DNA of 64,000 nucleotides from Pseudisothecium myosuroides (Eukaryota > Streptophyta > Bryopsida > Hypnales > Lembophyllaceae). How positions within the stretch are numbered: the stretch's first letter is position 1; the number at the start of each line of letters is the position of its first letter. Where the stretch lies: contig OX637287.1 in assembly GCA_951799445.1 (NCBI GenBank), forward strand, positions 18,724,224 through 18,788,223, read 5' to 3'. Below the pieces are notes generated by a model that made no database searches, had not been told where the DNA came from, and saw only the letters and a program-made list of their open reading frames with translations. Shown in pieces: positions 1 through 9,303 of the stretch. The position numbers and the translations under genes are program-made.

Positions 1-227
1 ACCAGATCTGGAATCCAACAGAGTAATAAACTTAGTATTACATATAAGCTACTATGGAGTAAACAAAGTTGCATGAAGGATTACACGAAGCCGACAAAAA
101 TCTTTGGACTTAACAAGAGAGCCAATGAGACATTATTGTCAACATAGATTTCGCTAATTGAAAAATCCAACGGTAGACACACTTGGTTATAGAATCATTC
201 CTCAACTGCAAGATTATACTATCTAAC

Positions 228-260
228 CTCTTGAGCAAGCTGCAATATCACTTCAAGAAG
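228..260 (-). CDS. Candidate internal exon downstream of the 537-821 exon
   Basis: Read on the minus strand, this short open stretch ends in LLEVILQLAQE and is followed at once by GTTAGA, a usable splice donor (GT at 227-226). The frame stays open upstream to about position 340 and includes a hydrophobic VPVFITK, so the exon may start earlier. The chosen start follows an AG after a pyrimidine-rich run. Its position fits the next exon of the gene whose first coding exon lies at 537-821. There is no family assignment, and it could be intron sequence that is open by chance. Confidence 0.25.
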
Positions 261-536
261 CTTTGTGATAAACACGGGAACGGTAGCAAAAGAAAATTCA
301 AATGAAAACGACTCGAGGCAGCAAAGGTATTCGCCGTGCCTTCGATGTGTAAAGAGGTTATACCTCAATAAAGATAACCTACATAAATATCAAGACTCAA
401 TAATCTTTGCCCTGAAGTTTACACTCACATGATTTAAGCTCCAACTCTAGAAAATCTCATTTAGAATTCCAGAGCAGAAGTACATGAGGAACTTAAATTT
501 GGAATTCCAAACTCGCGCTTAGCAGTTTCCACACAC

Positions 537-821
537 CTGAAGAAACTCGTGATCGCGTTTCGAAGTCGCTACACTGCCACCATTCTCAATTCCCGAAGCC
601 TGCGCAGCTTCAACTAAATGTGGCCTCATTCTCTTCCTCGGAATCCTAATTGACTCAACACTCCACAGTCTGATTACATTTCCACTCCATGAACTCTTCT
701 TCGGCATTGAAACGGAGCCTGATTCCAAATGACAACGAGGGTTTGAAATGTTGTCATTCGAACAGAGTGCGGGAGAAATCCGTGAAAACTGGCATGCAGC
801 TGACACAAAAGAAGAGGCCAT
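537..821 (-). CDS. First coding exon of an organelle-targeted protein (partial gene)
   Basis: The minus-strand frame starts at ATG 821 in a strong context (GAAACCATGG) and encodes 95 residues. It ends at CAG followed by the splice donor GTGTGT (GT at 536-535), so it is the first coding exon of a spliced gene and not a complete protein. The N-terminus begins MASSFVSAACQFSRIS and is rich in Ser, Ala and Arg with few acidic residues, as in chloroplast or mitochondrial presequences. It is followed by a basic stretch (RIPRKRMRPHLVEAAQASG). An in-frame TTG five codons upstream is not needed as a start. Later exons would lie at lower coordinates (perhaps 228-260) or beyond the window edge. I do not recognise the mature protein family. 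Organelle targeting is inferred from composition only. Confidence 0.55.
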
Positions 822-945
822 GGTTTCTAATATCAAGCAACTTTCTTAAGCTTTATCCTTTCAGCTTAAACTTCATGACCTCCCCTTTCCCTTGGCGCGA
901 TTCCCTCAGGCCCCGAATCAAAATCCGTCCCAGTCGAGCTTCACC

Positions 946-1903
946 CTGCACAACGACGACAACAAACCCCAGTGCAGCAGGATTTAGGGTTTAAGCAAAG
1001 GCTCAGGGTTGAGGGAGGAACCACGAAAAACAGGACAATAGGAATCAGCAATTCACGGCGACAAATGAACCTTGTCGGAATCTGTTCCTCACTAAAGTAT
1101 GAGCACGACTGCCCGAGGTTGTTAGCCCTAAAGTGTGCCAAGGTAGTTAGCCTGACTAAAACTTAATAATCTGAAAACTTATGCTTTGAATGGTCAGAAA
1201 ATGTTTATGTACTGCACATTGTGAAATTTGAACAGCCTCATTCTTCGTAAGTACACGATGTTTCTGATCATGCTAATCGCCAGGGTTACCGGAAAACAAA
1301 ATCTTCCATTCTATTCCATTTTCTGATAGACTGAGACTGAGTTTCTTTCCGATTCAGTTTTCAAAGAATCTGTTTTCAATATTGCATGAACACATACAAG
1401 ATTTTAAAGACGATCGGTTAACGGAATAAACTAGTCAAATTCCGTTCTTCAGTAATCCCTAATAATCAAAGAGTCATTTCAATATTTCAACCAACTGCGC
1501 TCTAAGCTCATTGTAAGATCTGTGGCTGAGATCACTCACCAAATTCTCTTTTAAGTTAAAATTGCGACATCAGAAGGTCTCCCTTCAAGTTCAACAGACT
1601 CCTCTCGCAACTTCTAAGCTCCCATTCGACGGCAAGAGCACCATATTGTTTTTCGCCTAGATATCAACATGTGTCCATTGATCGAGAGAAATAAGAAATG
1701 AAAATTGCAGAACTAAAATCAAAAGAAAAACAATGAGTTTACACTAAATCACCAATCTAAAAGCGTAGTTTACAACTCCAGCGTCGTGACCTAAAGCGTT
1801 ACAATTGGAATTACCATAAGCGAAAGCAATATTCGAGCAGCTACAAATTCACACAGGATCCAACCTCCAAAATCCAACGGGACAGAGAATGTGAAATCCT
1901 TAC
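946..1903 (-). other. Probable intron in the 5' leader
   Basis: On the minus strand the sequence GCC|GTAAGG at 1904-1898 is a good splice donor. A T/G-rich run ending TTGTGCAG (AG at 947-946) is a good acceptor. Splicing these would place a short leader segment directly before the ATG at 821. The interval has no plausible coding frame, and leader introns of this size are common in plant genes. The assignment rests on splice-site quality alone. Confidence 0.35.
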
Positions 1904-2150
1904 GGCGAAAGAATCAGAAGTTGATAATGCAGCAGGGGAAGTATGCGGAAAACTCGAATTGCACTGCTTGAAGCTGGACTAAATTTTAAAAAGACAAAGA
2001 CATCACTTCAAAACTGGTGAAGACGGAGGAGGCGAATCGCTGCAACTGAACAAACAGTGACACCATTGGGCATTGACACCACATCCTAAAGACCTAAAAG
2101 CTTGTTGCGGCAGCAACAACACGAAGGTGGAAGTGACGGAACTAAGCATA
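1904..2150 (-). promoter_or_regulatory. Probable untranslated first exon and promoter edge
   Basis: This stretch is clearly less AT-rich than the DNA beyond 2150. Read on the minus strand it is C/T-rich, like a plant 5' untranslated leader, and it ends at the donor described at 1903. Transcription of the gene with the 537-821 exon probably starts near 2100-2150. No TATA box is obvious at a fixed distance. Confidence 0.3.
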
Positions 2151-3117
2151 ACATGATTTGGACATTGAAAGCATATGAGCATGGTTCGTGTTATTAAAAT
2201 TTTTGTTGAATCTTGTTGGGAATTTTTTGGATAGTTAAATTAGCTTTATAATTAGTGAATTAAATTATTTCTAAGTTAGATTGATATTATGCAAAATCCT
2301 CATAAATGATAAATGAATTCGTAAAATAGATAAACACTTCAAGTAGGAAAACTTGTGAAGAAATATGCATGTAAATTTGATATTTTTGAGTTAATAAATT
2401 CATGAAAATTCAATTTGTGAAATGATAATTAGTAAATTTTAAAAAAAATCACGTGTTGTTTGTAAATTTGTAAATTTTCTATTTGTGAGGTTCATAGATT
2501 TGATAGTTTGTCATGCCTTGAGTCTTTTAAGTATGTAGTATATATTAATTTGAAGTCCATTAAAATGAGATAGAATTGCTCTTGATTTGATTTTCTTATG
2601 TTTCACCAAACTCTACTAAGAAAACAATTAGTTTCAAAAGAATTGGTCTTATTTCAATACTTATTAGACCATTAAATTTATTCTTTGTAATTTGATATCA
2701 AGAAAGCATTGCAGGTCATTTTAGAATCAATTATTTTTTTTATTCTAAGTTAAAGTTCATGAGTCCAATACAAGCTTTTGATCAACAAGAGTATTTAAAT
2801 TTTTTCATTTTGGCCTTGCATTAGCCTTAAGAGTATAGCACCTTTGGAAACCCCACACCCCACCCTACACCTTGTATTTAGCTTAGAAAAATTTGGCCAT
2901 CTATGAGATATTATATATAGTGTGTAGTAAATCAAATCCAAATTACACTTGTTTTGGATTAGTCCTATTATATAATATTAATAAACAGTAATCTTATTAT
3001 AGATTCAACACGTACTTGTTAAATAAATATTTTAATTTTATTTCATTTAAAAATCCCTCTATATTGTATATTTTTTAAAATCAAATCAAATTTTCTAAAA
3101 TAATAGATTGAAATTAA
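2151..3117. other. AT-rich intergenic stretch
   Basis: This is A/T-rich sequence with homopolymer runs and no credible reading frame, RNA gene or paired terminal repeat. I see nothing to annotate. Confidence 0.6.
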
Positions 3118-3910
3118 TTAACCCCTAATGACCCAAGCAAATATTTTCTAGTCGTTGCTACTCTTTTTTGAGTTGCTCATTCTCAAAATTTGAGGGGTTT
3201 TTTTAAATAAAAAATATTTCTAAAAAATAGATTGCATTATAATTCCAATGGCGGTGGTTTCATCAAATTTCAAGTTAAACTCCACCTTGTGGGATTTTTT
3301 AAACTTAAGTGGTACAATATAGTTCACAGCTCATTTTGGGGGTTTGGTTTGGGCACAGACTAAAAAATCAAACAATCAATGTGATTCTTGCCCACCTCAA
3401 AAAGGTTAGATCCAAGGGCCTCAAGGAGAAGACAAGTGTCCCATTCTTGTTTTTCTTACAAGCACTACTCTCATTTTAGTGACCACTACGCATTGCAAGC
3501 TCCAACATAAATTGAAAAATGCTTGGAATATAGTGAAATTTTACATGTACATTCTCAACTCTCTTGTCTTTCACTGAGCACAAAAAGGGCATCATTTTGA
3601 AATATTTTCACTAAGATATGCTCCTTCAAAGTGTGTCGCCTCATTTTTCAATTGACCCTAATGAAACTTCAAACTTAAATATCTAATAAACTTTACAGTC
3701 AAATAATCTGAAATTTTTCCAAGTGCTCATTCTCAATGTGAAATTCAAGATCCTATGGTTATATCCTCAAAGAAACACACGTACGTTATTGCATGATCCT
3801 ACATTTAGATACGTTAAAAAAGTAGTTTCTTCCTTGTGGCTCATTGCACTAGAAATGGCATTTTTGGAGTGTTTTTTGATGAAACATAGTCATGAACCTT
3901 TAGAGAATAG
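3118..3910 (+). mobile_element. TTAA-flanked repeat, family starting CCCCTAATGACCC (copy 1)
   Basis: The left end reads TTAACCCCTAATGACCCAAG. The next 600 or so bases match the repeat at 9304-10991 in the same orientation, including the phrase TGTGATTCTTGCCCACCTC. Unlike that copy it carries no insert at the equivalent of 9384, so it preserves the empty site, TTTTTTAAATAAAAAA near 3200-3215. The last 150 bases instead resemble the right end of the 35827-36757 subfamily and finish at CTTTAGAG without an intact TTAA. It has no coding capacity. Confidence 0.6.
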
Positions 3911-4308
3911 CATAACTTTGGGTCTCCTCTTCTTTCTCTACAACAGCCCATTGCCAATCTCCCTTTTATTTCTTAATTTTATCACTTGTCAATTCCATTT
4001 TTCTTCAATATGCTGAATTCTCACCAACTGTCAATGGCATAATATACTATACATTGGAGTTGACTGATGGGAACACCCAACACTGATGACTAATTACACT
4101 ATAGCAAACGGTCAAGGCAAAATGTGGAGTAACATATTCTTGTCAATCTCAAAAAATAAAGTAGTCTTGCCACTGGACTCCGATAGATTCTTCACTACTA
4201 TTCTTGACCTCAGCTACACAGTTCACCAAAGACAACCCTGCTCCATTGGTTAATAATGTAATCTTCACTAAACAGTGAAGTTGGGTTCAAAGGCATCCGT
4301 ATGGCCCA
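3911..4308. other. Intergenic, 3' flank of the 4309-4786 gene
   Basis: Moderately AT-rich sequence downstream of the minus-strand stop codon at 4311-4309. It presumably includes the 3' untranslated region. I could not pick a polyadenylation site with confidence. Confidence 0.4.
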
Positions 4309-4786
4309 TCACTCGAGTATAGATTCCTCATTCATGAGATTGGACAAGAACTCTTTGTGCAGGCAACCGGAATCACCACTGTTTACTGATTTCCAGTGGG
4401 GACTATCAACTAAGGTAATATTCCATGCTATTGTTAGAGTGGAAATAAACCCAGCTACTGTATCTGTAACGCCTTTCAAATATGCAAGATGCTGTTGGAG
4501 AGATCTGCCAGCAAAGCCAATTTGATTCCCCGACGTAACAAATCCCAGGAACTCCCTTTGCAGGATCTTCCATCAATTGAAAGGAATCAATGATAGATAG
4601 TCTAAACAGAAACCAAGGGATGTGGTTGAAAATTGCCAATGGAAATGACAAGTTCAGTTGGGCATGAGCGCAACTGAATAGTGAATACCAAGAGAAGAGG
4701 TGGACAATTGAAATTCAGCAAAACAATCATCCAGCCTACAGTACATAATTTTAAGGATATCTTACACTAACCGATGTTGTCGACAT
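4309..4786 (-). CDS. Two-exon gene encoding an unidentified small protein (model)
   Basis: Exon 2 (4566-4309) is open for 85 codons before a TGA and reads like a real protein, with segments QREFLGFVTSGNQIGFAGR, SLQQHLAYLKGVTDTVAGF and ISTLTIAWNITLVDSPHWK. It has no suitable start of its own. Upstream, ATG 4786 sits in an ideal context (GCCACCATGTCG) and gives seven codons (MSTTSVS) to the donor AGT|GTAAGA at 4766. Joining this to the acceptor GGAAG|ATC at 4567 keeps the frame and gives about 92 residues. The glycine-rich middle with TVAGFISTLTIAW could be an amphipathic or weakly hydrophobic helix. I do not recognise the family. The second exon is more secure than the first. The exon junction could also lie at the nearby GCAAAG. 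Confidence 0.45.
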
Positions 4787-5000
4787 GGTGGCTCCCACAG
4801 TCGTGGACCGGCCGGCTCCACTTGATCAAAGTCCCCACATGGGCACCGCAGCGTCATTGGCCTGCCTCGGAATCCACGAGAATTCCCAATCCGTTAATAA
4901 CAGGAGATCTTACGGTCCTTGGGGGTGGGTCCTCTATGCTATGTCCTTTATGTGCTTTTCTGTCGGCTACACAATTGTGTCCTGGGTTGGGCACCAATAA
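4785..5000 (+). CDS. Possible small single-pass membrane protein (71 aa)
   Basis: This plus-strand frame starts GACATGGTG at 4785. It has a Pro/Ala-rich first half and a C-terminal hydrophobic segment, WGWVLYAMSFMCFSVGY then TIVSWVGHQ, typical of one membrane helix. Codon third positions favour G/C more than the surrounding DNA does. Its ATG overlaps, on the opposite strand, the proposed start codon of the minus gene at 4786, so at least one of the two is probably not translated. I know of no matching family. It could also be antisense leader sequence that is open by chance. Confidence 0.3.
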   Translation: MVAPTVVDRPAPLDQSPHMGTAASLACLGIHENSQSVNNRRSYGPWGWVLYAMSFMCFSVGYTIVSWVGHQ

Positions 5001-6129
5001 CCAAATAACTTATTAAGTCTAGACCCAAATTGAACGGTTCGACTTGCGGGCTTCCACCTCATCATACAGCAGATATATTGGTCCTGTAAAGCGTTAAGGC
5101 CAGGTTAAATGACCACACTTCAAAGTTCCATGATCTCCGTCCTTGATATTGTACCTAGCATGCATCTTTTTCTGAAAGTGCAAAACATCTGTCACTCTGG
5201 AGTCCGGACATCAGGCACAACCTCGAAAGCTTGAAAGCACCTACTGTAATGAACCACGACATGTGGGGTCAGGCTCGGAGCAATGAACTCGTTCAACATT
5301 CCTAACTCGTCACTATCTCAATAATGTTAAAAGCCTTGAGGTCAGGCAGTCCTCCATCACCAAACGCAGCAATCCACATCCCTTATATAATCACAGGCAA
5401 GTCCCCAACCATGGATCTCTTCTCACCTCCTTCCCTAGTAGTGAATAAAACTCTTTTACCTTCCAGAGATCGTGCACTGGAAAGTATCATCCTCTCCTAT
5501 TTTGTAGATTGGACTCAGAGACTTGTCGTATTAGAAAGGCTAAATTGCATATACCCAAAACGTCAGGCGGTGGTCTTTCCAGCCCAACCAATCTGTGACT
5601 TGCTCTTGCAGGTCTCGAGGTTCAGTTCAAATCAGTCGAAAAGTATTGCAGGCAAGAAAGTGATTGGAGGTGCGCATCCTCGTTGCACACCCTCTTGGTT
5701 GAACACCAGGCATGGGCGCTTGTTAACAGACCGGAGAATCTGGCTCAAAGCACTACACAATTCTCAGCAATTCGGGATTGTTGAAAAGCCGTTCTCGAAC
5801 CACTACACCAACCTGCATAAACAATATCAATCAGAACATGCAACCCACTTTCGGTGATCTAACCAGATCAAACAACCTCATAGCTCTAGAACATTAAAGA
5901 TTGCGACAATTGAACGGTCGTATCCTTGGCAGAGTTATACATAGCATTATGTCCTTCCTACTCAACATATGAACAATTTCCACTAGATTCTCCAACAACA
6001 ATTGTGTAAAGGCATCCCAATCTGATGGAGAACCCTTTGGGATTCGAGATTTCCCCCTTCATTCAACAATCTGCGTCGACAGAGTTCATTCTCTACAACC
6101 AGAATGTGAGAAAACTGCATAAGGTTTAC
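5001..6129. other. Region between COA5 exon 2 and the next gene; no exon resolved
   Basis: GC content is higher than in the repeat mosaic, so this is probably transcript or flank of the minus-strand genes. The last exon of COA5 should lie here, but I could not find a frame resembling the family's conserved C-terminal Arg/Gly/Lys/Tyr tail. A plus-strand frame of 177 codons at 5324-5857 has no protein-like features and is treated as chance. Confidence 0.4.
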
Positions 6130-7074
6130 CTGTTCATGCTTGCATTCGATATACTTATCTCGTATGTCTCTGCACGTCGATGGCGCCGTCACATTCTTGT
6201 CTAATGCGCAATCCTTGTACGATCGTTTCTCTTCCTGAACAGAAAGGGGACCATTTTTATAAGTACATGAATCACACATTCAGGCCTAAAGCATTCTCCT
6301 GTGAAACAAGATGAGGGAGATTAAAAAAAAGAGTCACAACACATTAGGAGTCCTAAGTCCTAACCGTGGTGTAACATTAAGCATGATAAAAAAATTAAAA
6401 TCAGAATCACGCAGATCCTCGAAAATTCTAAACCACTGAAGCCTACAAATGGACGGGGTTCGTTCCAATAAGTATAAGCACCTAATTGCTTTCCTGTGAA
6501 ACAAGACGAGGGAGATTTTTTAAAGACTCACAATAAATTAAGATACCTAGCGAAATGAAATCACCATTGAAACCCTAAAACTCAAATTCACGTAGATCCT
6601 CGAAAATCAAAAACCACGAGGGCCGACAATGTCTCATTAGGTTACACGCATATGAGCACAACCTATGCTACTGCAATTATATCAGAGTGAAGTTCACTCG
6701 AACAGAAGAGATTCGAGTGGATTGAATGAGTAAGCCACTTCATACAGTAGCCAATCCTACTTAAAATTCAATCCTACATTCGAAATTCGAAATTCAATCC
6801 AAAATTTCCAAAGACGACTTGAGAGAATTCTCTTCACAACAAAAGTGATCGTTTCGTTTCGCTGACAGCAAACGAAACCCATTCCATGTCGAACCCTAAA
6901 CGATATCACACAATCCTCGTATCAAATCTCAACGAGCGTCCAAGAAAAAAAAGCGAGAGAATGACTATGTTGAGGAAAGACCTGCATGCAAGCAGATTCA
7001 GCGAGGCACTTGACCAGGCTCAAGGCCAAAACTCGGCAAGACTTGTGCACTTGGGGTTTCGCATCATCCGCCAT
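6130..7074 (-). CDS. COA5: Cytochrome c oxidase assembly factor COA5/PET191-like (3' exon not found)
   Basis: Exon 1 (7074-6982) starts MADDAKPQVHKSCRVLAL and continues SLVKCLAESACMQ. Exon 2 (6234-6130) continues EEKRSYKDCALDKNVTAPST, CRDIRDKYIECKHEQ. Junctions are ATGCAG|GTCTTT (a weak donor) and TTCTGTTCAG|GAAGAG, both in phase 0, and exon 2 ends CAG|GTAAAC. The cysteine layout, C-x9-C, C-x10-C and C-x9-C, matches PET191/COA5. That family consists of small intermembrane-space proteins with disulfide-linked helices needed for cytochrome c oxidase assembly. The context and order KSC, LVKCL, (E/K)RSYK(D/E)C and C...Y..CK also match. The 66 residues recovered lack the family's short basic C-terminal tail. 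Reading through the donor adds an unrelated tail ending near 5983. The intron is 747 bp and contains a local duplication. The frame is free of stops and looks functional. Confidence 0.85.
6290..6632. repeat. Local direct duplication inside the COA5 intron
   Basis: Two related units lie side by side, about 6290-6450 and 6482-6632. Both contain CCTGTGAAACAAGA(T/C)GAGGG near their start and AGATCCTCGAAAAT near their end, about 190 bases apart. The spacing and order are the same, so this is a diverged tandem duplication and not a transposon. Confidence 0.65.
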
Positions 7075-7400
7075 GGCGAGCAGTCCTCGAAATCTCCACC
7101 AGGGTACAATGAAAACAAGCGCAGAGTGCGAACTAGGCTGGGCCGAAAGGAACGGGGAACCAAGGGAACGAAAGCCTTGAGCACTTGAATCAGGGTTTAG
7201 GCGGATTCAGGGTTCCGCCAGTCAGCGCAATGTTAATTATTTTATTATGGGCCCCGTTGGAAACTTACATTACCAATGCATTAAACACAGTACGCTGTCA
7301 GAAAGCTAAGGCATAGGGAGATTCTCCAAATTGCTACTGCACCGCGGTCCCGCTGACATTCAAAAATTCGAACTGAGAGCATTAAAGCATTATATTCCAA
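7075..7400 (-). promoter_or_regulatory. Probable COA5 leader and promoter region
   Basis: This lies directly upstream of the COA5 ATG on the minus strand. It contains AAACCCTGA-type sequences at about 7190-7215 (telo-box-like, common in promoters of plant genes for growth and organelle biogenesis). The transcription start is not defined. Confidence 0.3.
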
Positions 7401-7817
7401 AGCATCACGGTGGCAAAGTTTCAAGCCACAAATAAATCTTCTCAATAAACCCTAATTCCTCAAATGAAACACGGCCCCCCACACCGAATCCAAAGATGCT
7501 TCCCATTGCAACAAATTGCAGAAAAAAGACCACTCCACAACAATTACAACGATGAACTACTAGCAATGTCACTCTCCACTTCTCATTTACCAAAAATGCA
7601 GATCATATATTCGTCTTCCTCACCAAACCCTAAAACCCGTGACGAAATGCCCGATCCGACACCGCATCTGCAAATGTCTTTCGATGCATGAATTCGAATA
7701 AACGATCTCTCCACAAATATTACAAAGATTATCTCCTTGCAAATACCACTCTACATTTCGCATCTCCGGAAACTGCAGGTCCGAGGCGATCGAGACCTAA
7801 AAATGAGAAGAGTGTAC

Positions 7818-8027
7818 CTTCACTTGAGCAGCAGCACAGGCGGGTGCTGAAGCGTGCATGTGGCGCGAGGAAAGGCGCGTGAGGCGCTGCACCACAACCC
7901 TCCTGATGACAGGGAAGTGCAAGTCTTGCTGTTGCAGACGTGCTCTGCGAGAGGAAGAAGACGATGGCACAGGCTTTGATCGACGAAAATATGATGAATG
8001 AGTGGTGACGAGAAATATGTTTCTCAT
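7818..8027 (-). CDS. Candidate first exon with a mitochondrial-type presequence
   Basis: From ATG 8027 the minus-strand frame runs 70 codons to AAG|GTACAC, a usable donor (GT at 7817-7816). The peptide begins MRNIFLVTTHSSYFRRSKP, then SSSSSRRARLQQQ, VIRRVVVQRLTRLSSRH and MHASAPACAAAQVK. It is strongly basic, rich in Ser/Ala/Arg and lacks acids, as expected of a mitochondrial or plastid presequence. Another minus-strand frame starting at 8055 covers the same bases with a less protein-like product. Downstream exons are uncertain. A frame at 7502-7405 (FGFGVGGRVSFEELGF) is one possible continuation. No family is recognised. Confidence 0.4.
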
Positions 8028-8310
8028 CCATTAGAACGTGAGAGGGGCGGGGCACAGTTGAATTAGGGCTTCTTTTTTTTTGCCTTTTTGGTGTCAGATT
8101 GCACTAGAAAAAAATAATTTGGCTATAGAATGGCAACAAACCGTGAAGTTTTTTCCTGAAAACTTCAAATTAAAAAAAATCTTGATAGTTTTTTGATGTT
8201 ATCCAAATCAACAAAAACAATTTTTTGAATTGGTTGAATCAATTACATGTGTCATAAACTCTCACTAGTCTTTGTACAAAAATCTAAATCTAAAAACACA
8301 TCATTTGGCT
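8028..8310. promoter_or_regulatory. Upstream flank of the genic region
   Basis: Up to about 8060 the minus strand reads as a C/T-rich leader with CCCTAATTC. Beyond that base composition drops abruptly into A/T-rich intergenic sequence, marking the border between genes and transposon mosaic. Confidence 0.3.
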
Positions 8311-9251
8311 TTAACCCCTAAAGAACCGTTGTCCCTTCGGAGGACAAATGCATTTTCGGGCAAGTACCTACGGGCTGAAATTTTCTCCTGATTTTTTGAA
8401 ACTTTTTTTGGAGCTTGAAAATTTGATTAGCTTCGTCGGACTATAATTTTTTTCACAATCGGTGCCCGGGAAAAAAAGTTATGACCAAATAAGCTCAAAC
8501 GAGGGGACGGCGGGCAATCTGGGCAGCCAAAAAAATTTTGACAAAAACTTGAATTTTTTTTTTAATATTTTTTTCTCATAGATTATATTTTTGTCTATTT
8601 GGAAAGCTTCGATTCATTTCATTTGGATATGTTATGAGAAAGTTATGGACATTCTTGTTTTTCGGGGAGTTAGAGCATCTTCTTGAAAAAAATAACTTGT
8701 AGGATTCATTTCTGAATGCAATTTTTCAAATTTTTCAATTTTTTTTTTTTTTCGTGGTCTGATTTACTTGTTAGAACAATCTCACCATTGGGATTAGCGC
8801 ATTTTAATTCCATCTAAAATATATTAATGTTTTAGATTTTCCTTCTATCTCCTACCTACTTCTATTTAACAATTTTTTTAAGAATGATAATTAAGTTTTT
8901 TTGAATCTCTTTTTTTTTCCTAGACTCTCAACTCAATTCTACACTATAAAGAATTAAAGCTCAAAACTCTGCAGTGCAAAAATTTTAATTTAAAAATGTT
9001 CAAAGTCAAAAAATCTAGTCCCGCAATGTGCTGAAAAACTTGTTTTTTCCACTTTGAACGCAGATATCTTGCAATCTGTGCGGTCAAAAATTCTGAAATT
9101 TTTTCCATACATTTTCATACTAGTTAAGTATAAGATCCTACGGTTAGATGTGCAAAAAAAACATTTTTCAACTTTTTTAATTGTTTGCTATAGAAATGGC
9201 AGTTTTCAGTGTTTTTTGGCAGAAAAAAGGCCTCGGTCCTTTAGGGGTTAA
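8311..9251 (+). mobile_element. TTAA element, piggyBac-like non-autonomous, main subfamily
   Basis: It starts TTAACCCCTAAAGAACC and ends GGTCCTTTAGGGGTTAA, with TTAA on both sides as the target duplication. It is about 930 bp and contains no long frame. It shares the full internal order of landmarks with the copies at 9384, 12041 and 46089: a TGTCCC/GGGGACA hairpin near the left end, ATGTTATGAGAAAGTTATGG, CACCATTGGGATTAG, ATATCTTGCAATCTG, and AAATGGCAGTTTTCAGTG near the right end. Confidence 0.85.
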
Positions 9252-9303
9252 TATGTAAATTGAATGCATTTCCTATGCAACAAATATTTCAAATGCAAGG
9301 GCA

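Noticed and set aside
5324..5857. Plus-strand frame of 177 codons near COA5
   Set aside because: No recognisable features, unusual composition for a protein, and it lies antisense to the expected COA5 3' region.
9054..9251. Short frames recurring at the right ends of TTAA elements (for example at 9054 and 46846)
   Set aside because: They reflect the shared non-coding terminus. The frames differ between copies by indels and lack coding constraint.
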